From NCBI GenBank assembly GCA_937871295.1, contig CALMRE010000157.1:1-32265 (forward strand): a stretch of DNA of 32,265 nt, in the 5' to 3' direction. The stretch comes from an uncultured bacterium. GTDB taxonomy: Bacteria > UBP6 > UBA1177 > JAKLFG01. Both the position numbers and the translations under genes were made by a program. The notes beneath the pieces were generated by a model that was not told the DNA's origin, did no database searches, and was given only the letters and a program-made list of their open reading frames with translations. This document shows positions 1-7,716 of this stretch, in pieces; position 1 is the stretch's first letter, and the number at the start of each line of letters is the position of its first letter.

Positions 1-491
1 ACATCTCTTTCTCCATACTAACTTTTCTCCTGTCCAGTTTTTTGGGGGTCAGCCCCAACAACGGCTGGGTTTACTATGATCCGGTCACCATGTTGGATGG
101 ATTCATGAAACTCGATCTAACCACAACTCCCATGACCTACGAAAAGATTCCTTTGTCTGGCCTTCAACCGAATACTTTTTCCATAGCCATTCATGAAGTT
201 GAGGGGGCAACGATTCTCTATAACAACATCTACACACCAGACTTGAATAACACCGATAATCGCGACGGTTGCGCCTGCTATTACCGAGCCGACAATAATA
301 AGAGTTATTGTATGTTGCCAGTAGAATTTGAGACTCAAGGAGAAAAGCAAATGTTGTGTCGTCAATCGTATGCGGAATTTGACGGACATTACCTTGCCTG
401 GCAGGATTGGCAAAGCCCATTCATGGTCGTTCGTGACATGGAATGTTACTGTGAAAAAGAAGGCGTGTGCCCGTTTGAAGGGTTGAAGTAA
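1..491 (+). CDS. 3' end of a secreted beta-propeller-like protein (partial)
   Basis: The reading frame is open from the first bases of the window (frame starting at base 3) to a TAA at 489-491, so the true start is probably upstream; a TTG at 42 is possible but has no convincing ribosome site. About 160 residues are visible. A hydrophobic stretch (ILTFLLSSFLG) is followed by a Tyr/Trp-rich, cysteine-containing segment ending in GHYLAWQDWQ and a Cys-x-Cys tail. The phrase 'YLAWQD' followed by a strand with 'VVRD' is typical of TolB/WD40-like propeller blades in secreted proteins. I do not recognise a specific family. The gene is clearly AT-richer than its right-hand neighbour, like the secreted genes at 27670-29644. 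Function unknown; an extracytoplasmic location is inferred from the cysteines and composition. Confidence 0.55.
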   Translation, partial: ISFSILTFLLSSFLGVSPNNGWVYYDPVTMLDGFMKLDLTTTPMTYEKIPLSGLQPNTFSIAIHEVEGATILYNNIYTPDLNNTDNRDGCACYYRADNNKSYCMLPVEFETQGEKQMLCRQSYAEFDGHYLAWQDWQSPFMVVRDMECYCEKEGVCPFEGLK

Positions 492-543
492 CCCATTTCA
501 TTCGTTACATAAAACGCCTTATACACCAGACCAGAGGAAATCC

Positions 544-571
544 TTGCCTTTGGATAAAAACGGAGTATCTT
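544..571 (+). promoter_or_regulatory. Candidate sigma-70 promoter for the DUF4143 ATPase gene
   Basis: TTGCCT (544-549), a 16-bp spacer and TATCTT (566-571) lie 32 bp before the GTG start at 604. The promoter sits inside a pair of near-direct repeats, TTGGATAAAAACGG and TTGGATAAAACGGG, whose starts are 31 bp apart (550 and 581). The second copy runs into the ribosome site GGGAGG. Confidence 0.4.
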
Positions 572-603
572 CCCGTATGGTTGGATAAAACGGGAGGACG
601 CTG

Positions 604-1770
604 GTGGCTGATGCAGTAGCGCGAATGTTGAAAATGGACCTTACGCCGGGACAGTCGGCCTTTCTCTGGGGAGCCCGAAAGACCGGCAAAACCTCCCTCT
701 TGCGCCAATTGTTCCCGCGGAGCGCGGTATTTGACTTTCTGAAGACCGATCTCTATCTTGCCTGTCTGAAACGGCCGATGGCCTTCCGGGAGTATGTGCT
801 GGCGTTGCCGGCCGGGAAAAAAGAGTTGCCGATCGTGGTGGATGAGGTTCAGAAGGTCCCGGCGGTACTCGATGAGATACACTGGCTGATAGAGCACGAA
901 AAGCTTTCCTTTGTATTGTGCGGGTCGAGTGCGCGCAAGTTGAAGCGGGGTCACGCCAATATGCTCGGCGGGCGGGCGTGGCGGTTCGAGTTGTTCCCGC
1001 TGGTGAGCCGCGAACTGCCCGACTTAGACCTCCAGCGGGCGCTCGATCAGGGCCTCATTCCCTCTCATTATCTGGCCGAGCCGCGGTCTGCGCGGCGATC
1101 GCTCAAGGCCTATCTGCAGGACTACCTGAAGCAGGAGGTGATGGACGAGGGGTTGGTGCGGAACATGCCCGCCTTTTCGCGGTTCTTCGATGCGGTCGGC
1201 TTTTCGCACGGCGAGATGGTGAACTATGCCAACATCGCGCGCGACTGCGGTATCGACGCGAAAACGGTGAAGGAATATTATCAGATACTGGTCGATACCT
1301 TATTGGGAACGATGGTGGAGCCCTTCTCGCGCCGGCAGGGTCGTCAGGTCATTACCAAGACGCCGAAGTTCTACCTGTTCGATGTGGGGGTGGCCAACAC
1401 GATGTGCGGCCGGAATATCGCGCAACTGCGCGGGGCCGAGTTCGGGAAGGCGTTCGAACATTTCATATTCAGGGAACTTCACGCCTACCGGAGCTACGCG
1501 GAAAAAGAGTTCCGCATCAATTATTGGCGTACCAAGACGGGGGCCGAGGTCGATTTCATCTTGGGCGAAGGAGAGATCGCGCTGGAGGTCAAGAGCGGCG
1601 AGCAGGTACGGAACGACGAACTCTCTTCCCTGCGGGCGTTCGCGGCGGAGTATAAGCCGAAACGGACCATTCTGGTGGGGACCGAAGCGCTGGCGCGGAA
1701 GGTGGGCGATATCGAGATCATCCCGTGGCGCCCGTTTTTAGAACAGTTGTGGAACCATGAGGTCATATAG
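604..1770 (+). CDS. AAA-type ATPase with C-terminal DUF4143 (nuclease-like) domain
   Basis: A 388-residue protein of the widespread 'ATP-binding protein, DUF4143' family. The P-loop is GARKTGKTS (residues 23-31) and the Walker B strand is PIVVDEVQ (76-83). A winged-helix-like middle part follows. The C-terminal segment has the PD-(D/E)xK-like pattern of DUF4143: GAEVDFIL near 315 and EVKSG near 330. The family is normally 380-430 residues, so this copy is full length. The GTG start at 604 is chosen because GGGAGG ends 6 bases before it; ATG codons 8 and 11 are less well placed. Members occur as multicopy accessory genes in many bacteria; their cellular role is poorly defined, and links to toxin-antitoxin-like or defence functions are only proposed. 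The next gene begins 33 bases downstream, so co-transcription is possible. Confidence 0.88.
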   Translation: MADAVARMLKMDLTPGQSAFLWGARKTGKTSLLRQLFPRSAVFDFLKTDLYLACLKRPMAFREYVLALPAGKKELPIVVDEVQKVPAVLDEIHWLIEHEKLSFVLCGSSARKLKRGHANMLGGRAWRFELFPLVSRELPDLDLQRALDQGLIPSHYLAEPRSARRSLKAYLQDYLKQEVMDEGLVRNMPAFSRFFDAVGFSHGEMVNYANIARDCGIDAKTVKEYYQILVDTLLGTMVEPFSRRQGRQVITKTPKFYLFDVGVANTMCGRNIAQLRGAEFGKAFEHFIFRELHAYRSYAEKEFRINYWRTKTGAEVDFILGEGEIALEVKSGEQVRNDELSSLRAFAAEYKPKRTILVGTEALARKVGDIEIIPWRPFLEQLWNHEVI

Positions 1771-1803
1771 GGAAAAACCAACGGATCATAAGAGGAGTAG
1801 CGC

Positions 1804-2826
1804 ATGAAAGTTCTGGTCATCTTCGTTTCCTGCCTTCTGCTCATCATCGCCTGCGGCGGCAAGACGACCCAGCAGAAACAGGCCGACCGCAATCTCGCGC
1901 TGTTGCAGGAAAGCAGTGCCGACCCCGACTTCGCCAAAGGCCGCTCGCTGGTCATGGAGGAGAAATACGCCGAGGCGGAACCGATCCTCGCGAAAAGCGC
2001 CGACCCCGAAGCGATCTTCTTCCGCGCTCTGGCGCTCCAAGGCATGGGCAAGGCCGACGACGCGGCGGGACTCTTCGCGGTCTGCATCCAGAACGGCATC
2101 CAGCCAGCCGAATCGCTCTACAATCTCGGCCTGATCGCCTACGAAACGGGCGACAAGGAGTCGGCCGCGGCCCGCATGAACGAAGTGCTGGGCAAAGCGC
2201 CGGAACACGCCGGGGCGCACTACTTCCTCGCATCGGCCGCCTACGAAAAGAACGACATGGCCACGGCCGAAAAGCATTTCCGCGCGTCGGCCAAAAGCAT
2301 GCCGCGTAACGGCGCCGCGTGGGAAGGTCTTTTCTACGCGCTGGTCACGCAGGATAAATTCGCCGAAGGGTGGGAATTGCGGGAGAATCTCGACCTTACC
2401 GCAGGCGACAATCTCGCCAACCTACTACTCGTCGGCGAAAAACTCGGCAAGTCGGCCGATGCGCTCGCGCTCATCCCGGCAGGCGTTCCGAATGACGCGG
2501 TGAAACTCCAGCGGATAGTGCTCATCGCGCAGTTACAGGGACTCGCCGCCGCCATTACCGAAGCCGACAAGTTGCCGAAAACGCTTACCGAAAAGGCGGG
2601 CTTTGCGGTGCTCGACCGCGGCGTCGAGGGGACGCTCGAATGGCTCGTTTCGAAGATGAGCGACGGCAAAGTGATGCTCACCTGCACCGCAAGCAAAGAG
2701 GCGAAACCGGTGCTCCACGAACTCACCGTGAACGCATCAGGCGTCACCGCCGCGAAGAAAAGTTACCCCGGCGACAAATTCCGCGCCGCCGTTCCGGCCA
2801 TCTGTCAGGGAGAGGGCCAGACCTGA
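1804..2826 (+). CDS. TPR-repeat lipoprotein
   Basis: A 340-residue protein with a type II signal peptide: hydrophobic residues 3-16 and lipobox IIAC with Cys17. It is therefore expected to be acylated and membrane anchored on the extracytoplasmic side. From about residue 35 to 190 it consists of helical tetratricopeptide-like repeats, seen as recurring A-x2-Y/F-x-G and alternating small/large residues (for example SLYNLGLIAYETGDKESAAA and AHYFLASAAYEKNDMATAEK). The last ~90 residues look like a small beta-rich domain. The start has the ribosome site AGAGGAG seven to eight bases upstream. TPR lipoproteins usually act as scaffolds in envelope assembly or export; the partner cannot be named. Its 3' end overlaps the 3' end of the convergent sulfatase gene by 22 bases, leaving no room for a dedicated terminator. 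Confidence 0.85.
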   Translation: MKVLVIFVSCLLLIIACGGKTTQQKQADRNLALLQESSADPDFAKGRSLVMEEKYAEAEPILAKSADPEAIFFRALALQGMGKADDAAGLFAVCIQNGIQPAESLYNLGLIAYETGDKESAAARMNEVLGKAPEHAGAHYFLASAAYEKNDMATAEKHFRASAKSMPRNGAAWEGLFYALVTQDKFAEGWELRENLDLTAGDNLANLLLVGEKLGKSADALALIPAGVPNDAVKLQRIVLIAQLQGLAAAITEADKLPKTLTEKAGFAVLDRGVEGTLEWLVSKMSDGKVMLTCTASKEAKPVLHELTVNASGVTAAKKSYPGDKFRAAVPAICQGEGQT

Positions 2827-4667
2827 TCGGTCTCCAGCAGATACTGGTTGAGGTATATCTCGCGGAGCGCCGCGCGCCACCGGTCGACAAGCGACGGATC
2901 GGTCGTCGCGATGAGGTTGTCGGCCTCCTGCGGATCGCGTTCAAGGTCATAGACGAACTCTTCGCCGTCGCGGACATGGCGGACATACTTCATCGGATAT
3001 TCGACCACGCCAAGGAAGGTGCCGTTGTAGGGCTGGATGAGCAGGACCGGCCGCCCCGGCTCTTTGGGATGGAGCATCGACTGCCCGCGGAAGTGATGTT
3101 TCGGCGGCGTGAGACCGATGATGTCGAGTATCGTCGGGGCGATGTCGATCTGTGAATAGGCGGTGTCGGCGATGCGCTGCGGTATCACCACGCCGGGATA
3201 AATGAGGAGGAACGGCGTCCGGAAGAACTCCTCGAAATAGTAGAGTTCGTTGTGCTCGTAGCCGTGTTCCGCCGTGGTGAACCCGTGGTCGCCGGTGATG
3301 ATGACGATGCTCTCTTTAAGATAGTCGCGTTTGCCGAGTTCTTCAAAGAAAACGGAGAGCTGCTGGTCGGACAGGTGTATCGTGTTGGCGAAGTTCTCGG
3401 TCATATTCTGCGGGTCGGGATAGATATGACGCAGTTCCGGCGGCGTCTTGTTGAACTTCATGTGATTCATGACGGTGTGAAGCACGACAAAGAGCGGCTT
3501 TTCGCCCGAGGTCACCTCCGTGCGCGTGTCGAGATGTTCGAAGAAGCGGCGGTAGAAAAGCTGGTCCTCGATCCCCCATCCCCAACTGTGGGCCGCCTCG
3601 CCCTCCTTGAGGAAATCGTGTATCGAGAAGGCGCGGTCGAACCCGTTGCGCAGCGCGAAAACGCCGGTATTGTCGAAGGTGATGTTCTTGTAGGCCTTCA
3701 CGAACCAGCCGGTGTAGCCGTCGTCGCGCAGCAGCGCCGCCAGCGAGTAGAAACGGTTGTCGGCGTGACGGATGAACTCTTTCTGCCGGAGGCTCGGCAA
3801 CAGCGAGAAGAGCGTCGCGAACTGACCTTTCGACGACTGCACCGTGTTGCCGTAGAAGTGGTCCACATACAGCCCCTGCGGGATGAGCGACGAGAAGTAG
3901 GGCATGACCGGAACGCCCGCCGCGCTGTTCTGTTCGATGAAGCGCGGGTTGAACGATTCGATCTCGATGAGGAAGATGTGCGGCCGCCGGGCGGGCGGCG
4001 TCGGGGCCGGTTCGGCGACGACGAAGGGATAGGTGCCGGCCGGATAGTGTTCGGCGAAATGGTACTGGTCGGCGGTGCGCTGGAAGGTGACTATCGAACG
4101 GAGGAACTGCCCGAACTCGTCATGCGGCGCCACATTGGCGGCGGTCAGCGCGACATAGGCGGCGAGCGCCGCCGCGCCGATGGCGATGCGCCGCCACGAA
4201 AAGGGAAGCGGCGCGAAAAAAGCGGTGTTAAGCGGCCGCCAGAAAAGAGCGAGCAGGATATATCCGGCGAAAAAGATGAGCGGCAAGGCCCCGATGCTTT
4301 CATAAATGATGACGAGCGATTCGGCATTGAAGGTGGCGTCGGAATTGTAGGCCATCACCGAGAAATCGAACGGTGTCTTGGTGACGAAATGGTACCCGGT
4401 CAGACACTGATAAAACCCTAGGAAGAACAATAGAATGACGCCGCGCAGACCTTTGAGCGGAGAGAAGAGATGGAGCAGCGCCGCGAAGAGCGCGACGAGC
4501 GCCAGCCAACTGAACAGCACCAGATGCGGGAAGCGCCACGCGTCGAGGAACGGATCGATGCCGGAGCGGGCATTGACATAGAACATGTCGGTGAGGAACA
4601 GAAAAGTGATGACGGCGACCGGCGCACGGCGGTCTATCTGCGGCATTTTCTGCGGGGCTGTGCTCAC
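2805..4667 (-). CDS. Membrane sulfatase / LtaS-like phosphoglycerol transferase family protein
   Basis: A 620-residue protein with about five N-terminal transmembrane segments (roughly 15-35, 48-68, 75-92, 118-142, 160-178) and an extracytoplasmic alkaline-phosphatase-superfamily domain (about 228-560). Metal-site landmarks are FLIEIESFN (232-240) and ITGDHGF (457-463), with H471/H472-region residues after it. The position of the Thr nucleophile of LtaS-type enzymes falls in YGNTVQSSKGQF (272-283); the best-aligned residues are Ser278/Ser279, with Thr275 nearby. The topology matches lipoteichoic-acid synthase, OpgB and related enzymes that transfer phosphoglycerol or phosphoethanolamine to surface polymers; the substrate here is unknown. 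The GTG start is supported by GAGGAGG four bases upstream, and ATG codon 8 is an alternative. The gene diverges from the PilZ-led operon. Confidence 0.85.
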   Translation of the reverse strand: MSTAPQKMPQIDRRAPVAVITFLFLTDMFYVNARSGIDPFLDAWRFPHLVLFSWLALVALFAALLHLFSPLKGLRGVILLFFLGFYQCLTGYHFVTKTPFDFSVMAYNSDATFNAESLVIIYESIGALPLIFFAGYILLALFWRPLNTAFFAPLPFSWRRIAIGAAALAAYVALTAANVAPHDEFGQFLRSIVTFQRTADQYHFAEHYPAGTYPFVVAEPAPTPPARRPHIFLIEIESFNPRFIEQNSAAGVPVMPYFSSLIPQGLYVDHFYGNTVQSSKGQFATLFSLLPSLRQKEFIRHADNRFYSLAALLRDDGYTGWFVKAYKNITFDNTGVFALRNGFDRAFSIHDFLKEGEAAHSWGWGIEDQLFYRRFFEHLDTRTEVTSGEKPLFVVLHTVMNHMKFNKTPPELRHIYPDPQNMTENFANTIHLSDQQLSVFFEELGKRDYLKESIVIITGDHGFTTAEHGYEHNELYYFEEFFRTPFLLIYPGVVIPQRIADTAYSQIDIAPTILDIIGLTPPKHHFRGQSMLHPKEPGRPVLLIQPYNGTFLGVVEYPMKYVRHVRDGEEFVYDLERDPQEADNLIATTDPSLVDRWRAALREIYLNQYLLETDQVWPSP

Positions 4668-4694
4668 CGATCCTCCTCGGCCAAAGGCCTTTTA

Positions 4695-4722
4695 ACAATA
4701 CTCACGACACCTGCTTAATCAA
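4695..4722 (-). promoter_or_regulatory. Promoter of the sulfatase-like gene
   Basis: On the minus strand TTGATT (plus positions 4717-4722), a 16-bp spacer and TATTGT (4695-4700) lie 28 bases before the GTG start. The promoter shares a 150-bp divergent intergenic region with the plus-strand PilZ promoter. Confidence 0.5.
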
Positions 4723-4756
4723 GTCTTTATACGCGCGCAGGTCCCGTACTGTTTAG

Positions 4757-4784
4757 TTGCTTTCTCTTTTTCGGCCGGTATAAT
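4757..4784 (+). promoter_or_regulatory. Promoter of the PilZ-MMPL-pepF-GT2-asnB-gtrA operon
   Basis: TTGCTT (4757-4762), a 16-bp spacer and a perfect TATAAT (4779-4784) lie 33 bases before the PilZ start. It is the best match to consensus in the window. A very similar element precedes the second PilZ gene (16431-16459). Confidence 0.7.
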
Positions 4785-4817
4785 GCTCCCGTTCTTTGAC
4801 GAAAAAGAGGAGCGATC

Positions 4818-5216
4818 ATGACCGACGAATTGAAGCGCGACAAGGAAGATGTCATCTACACGCGGCGCAGCGCCAAGCGCATCGATATAGAACTCGAGGT
4901 ATCGTTCGAGGTCGTCGAAGGCGGCCCGCACAACTTCTATACCGGCATCACGCAGGACATCTCGCACGGCGGCATCTTTCTGGGGACCCACCAGACCATG
5001 CCCATCGGCCATAAGATGCACCTGACCTTCATTCTCGAAGGGCGCGAGATAGCGGCGCACGCCGAGGTGGTCTGGCTGCGCGAGTCGGAAACGGCGACCG
5101 CCGGCATCCAGCCCGGCATGGGTCTGCGGTTCACCGAGATAGCCGAGGCGGACCGGAAATTCATCGAAGATTACGCGGCCCAGCGCGAAACCATCTACTA
5201 CGACGACAATAAGTGA
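4818..5216 (+). CDS. PilZ-domain protein (first paralogue)
   Basis: A 132-residue single-domain PilZ protein. The c-di-GMP-binding signature is complete: RSAKR (Arg17, Arg21) followed by DISHGG (47-52). PilZ domains bind cyclic di-GMP and transmit the signal to a partner, often for motility, exopolysaccharide or envelope functions. The ATG start has the ribosome site GAGGAGCGATC directly upstream. It is the first gene of a six-gene operon and is followed after 28 bases by the MMPL permease gene, so its partner may be an envelope protein of this operon (inference). It is paralogous to the PilZ protein at 16023-16397: both share the order KRD, RxxxR, DIS-x-GG, HAEV-x-WLR and PGMGL. That paralogy extends to the promoters. 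Confidence 0.9.
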   Translation: MTDELKRDKEDVIYTRRSAKRIDIELEVSFEVVEGGPHNFYTGITQDISHGGIFLGTHQTMPIGHKMHLTFILEGREIAAHAEVVWLRESETATAGIQPGMGLRFTEIAEADRKFIEDYAAQRETIYYDDNK

Positions 5217-5244
5217 TCCGACCTGAACAAAGCGGAGAGCCGCC

Positions 5245-7716
5245 GTGGAACGGCTGTTGACGCGCTACATCGCCTTCGCGGCCCGCCGCGCCCTGCCCCT
5301 GACGGTGCTGTTCACCCTGCTGTTGGTCGGCGAGATACTGTTCCTCAAAGACCATTTCAACCTCAACGCCGACCTGCAGGCGCTCTTCAGCGGCGCCAAC
5401 CGGACGGTGCAGGATCTCGAATATCTCTCCTCCCGCGTCGGGACCTCTTCCAATGTCCAGATACTCGCCCGCTCCGAAAGCCGGGAGAACAATCTCCGCT
5501 TCCTGACCGACCTCAAGGGGCGGATCGCGGGCAGCGAACTCATCCGCTTCGTCGAACTGGAGCGCGACATCGCCTATCTCGAGGCCCACGCCCTGCTGCT
5601 CCTGCCGCAGGAGGACCTCGACCGGGCCGAACAGAAGATACGCGACATCATCGCCCGGCAGACCGAAAAGGGGCTTTCGCTCGACGACGGCGAACCGGAA
5701 GAGGGCGAAAAGCTGGCCGGCGATGCGGCGAAGGAACTCGACGACGAACTGGACCGCGTGCTCGCGGAGATCGACGCTAACAAACGCAAATACGACATCT
5801 CGCGCCACTTCACCGCCGATAACGGCCGCTATGTCGAGATGAAGGTCCGCCCCGCCGGGAGCGACACCAACATCACCAGCATCAAAAAGGTCATCGATTT
5901 CCTCGACCGGGAGGTGGCGTCGCTCGATCCGCAGAAATACGGGGTCGAAGTGGAGGTGGGGGGCTACTACCGCCACCGGGTCCGCGAGGTGGAGGAGATC
6001 CGCGGCAACATCGTCGAGACCATCGGCATCTGCATCGTTCTGCTGGTGCTGCTGATGCTCTACTTCTTCCGGGCGGCCCGCGCGCTGATCATCATCTTCT
6101 TCCCGCTGTCGCTGGGAGTGGTGAGCGGCATCGTATCGGTGCAGTTCCTCGTCGGCGAGTTCAATCTCATTTCGGCCTTCAGTTTCGCGATGCTTTACGG
6201 ACTCGGCATCGACTACGCGATACACACCTACAGCCGCTATCTGGAATTCAAACGGGAAGGGGGCGCCCCGTACGACGCGATCACCGCCGCCTACCGGAGC
6301 CTCTGGCGGCCGCTCCTCTACAGTTCGCTTACCACCGTGGCCGCCTTTCTGACGCTTTTCTTCATAGAATTCAGAGGGTTTTCTGACTTCGGGCTGGTCG
6401 CCGGCGTCGGGGTCGCCTTTGCGCTGGTAGTGATCCTGCTGGTGATGCCGCCGCTCATCCTGCTCATGGAAAAAGTATCTCCTCTGCCGGTGCGGATGGC
6501 CGATCCGACCTTCCTCGCCGCCCTGTTCCGCTTCCTGAAAGAACGGCCCCGTGTCCTCTGGGCGCCGGGAGCGCTGACCATCGCCGCGATTATCGGCATC
6601 TTCTTCGTGCGGTTCGAATACAATCTCGACAAACTTTCCTTCAAACGCAAATACGACACGGCCTCCATCGTCAATCAGTACACCGAACTGCTGCGCAAGG
6701 AGAACAAGGATTCGCTCTCGGTCAGCATGCCCTCGTTCTATCTGACCGACTCCCCCGACGAGGCGCGCGCCGTCGCCGACCGGCTCTACGCGATGAAGCA
6801 AGAAGGAAAGACCTCGATACGGATCCGCGGCGTGCTGGCGCTCTCCAACTTCGTCCCCACGGGGCAGGAGGAGAAACTGCGGAGCGTCGCCCGCATACGG
6901 CGGCTCATCGAACGGAAACAGGAGATACTGCCCGACGATATCCGCGCCCGGCTGGAACGCGACATCATGCCGCTCCTCCGGATAGAGGGACTTATCGAAC
7001 AGGAGAAACTTCCCGGCTGGATAGCCGACAAACTCAAGGAACGCGACGGCAGTATCGGCAAGATGGTCACCGTGATGCTGACCGGCAACAAGTCGAACAT
7101 CACCGATGTCATCCGCATCAAGAATGAATTCGGCACGATACAGGGGAAAGAAAAGGAACACCGGCTTATGGGCAGTCACCTGCTCCTCGCCGACATCAAA
7201 CGGGTCATCGAGACCGAGGCGCCGCTGGCGGTCTTTCTCTCTTTCTCGACCGTTTTCTTTCTTCTTCTTCTCACCTTCCGCTCCATCGGGTCGGCTCTGC
7301 TGGTCTATCTGCCGCTGGTCATCGGAGTGCTCTGGATGGTCGGCGTCATGGCGGCGACCGGGATGAATTTCAACCTGTTCAATATGGTGATACTGCCGAC
7401 CATCATCGGTATCGGCATAGATGCCTGCATCCACATCTATTCACGTTACCGGGAAGAGGGTCGCGACGGGCTGGAAAAGGTGATGGCCGAAACCGGCAAG
7501 GCGGTGCTGTTCAGTTCCGCCACGACGCTCATCGGCTTTCTGAGCCTCCTCTACGGCGCCCACAAGGGGGTCATCACCATCGGCGCGGTCGCCTCGGTCG
7601 GGATAGCGACGGTGACCCTTTCGGCGCTCGTTCTGTTCCCGCTTCTATTGGCACGTTACGGAAAAAAAGATAAGCTCCACCGTCAGGAAGAACAACCACA
7701 GGGAGGCAACCAATGA
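5245..7716 (+). CDS. RND-superfamily permease with two MMPL domains
   Basis: An 823-residue inner-membrane protein with the duplicated layout of MMPL/HpnN-type exporters. An N-terminal transmembrane helix (about 17-34) is followed by a charged periplasmic domain, a bundle of helices (about 252-400), another single helix (about 440-460), a second periplasmic domain and a final helix bundle (about 660-810). Each bundle carries the RND motif with an acidic residue in the membrane, GLGIDYAIHTYSRY (from about 319) and GIGIDACIHIYSRY (from about 722). Such proteins use the proton gradient to move lipids or hydrophobic molecules from the inner membrane; hopanoid and mycolate transport are known examples. 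The cargo is unknown. The GTG start has GCGGAGAG upstream. The stop overlaps the ATG of the next gene by four bases (ATGA), implying translational coupling. Confidence 0.9.
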   Translation: MERLLTRYIAFAARRALPLTVLFTLLLVGEILFLKDHFNLNADLQALFSGANRTVQDLEYLSSRVGTSSNVQILARSESRENNLRFLTDLKGRIAGSELIRFVELERDIAYLEAHALLLLPQEDLDRAEQKIRDIIARQTEKGLSLDDGEPEEGEKLAGDAAKELDDELDRVLAEIDANKRKYDISRHFTADNGRYVEMKVRPAGSDTNITSIKKVIDFLDREVASLDPQKYGVEVEVGGYYRHRVREVEEIRGNIVETIGICIVLLVLLMLYFFRAARALIIIFFPLSLGVVSGIVSVQFLVGEFNLISAFSFAMLYGLGIDYAIHTYSRYLEFKREGGAPYDAITAAYRSLWRPLLYSSLTTVAAFLTLFFIEFRGFSDFGLVAGVGVAFALVVILLVMPPLILLMEKVSPLPVRMADPTFLAALFRFLKERPRVLWAPGALTIAAIIGIFFVRFEYNLDKLSFKRKYDTASIVNQYTELLRKENKDSLSVSMPSFYLTDSPDEARAVADRLYAMKQEGKTSIRIRGVLALSNFVPTGQEEKLRSVARIRRLIERKQEILPDDIRARLERDIMPLLRIEGLIEQEKLPGWIADKLKERDGSIGKMVTVMLTGNKSNITDVIRIKNEFGTIQGKEKEHRLMGSHLLLADIKRVIETEAPLAVFLSFSTVFFLLLLTFRSIGSALLVYLPLVIGVLWMVGVMAATGMNFNLFNMVILPTIIGIGIDACIHIYSRYREEGRDGLEKVMAETGKAVLFSSATTLIGFLSLLYGAHKGVITIGAVASVGIATVTLSALVLFPLLLARYGKKDKLHRQEEQPQGGNQ

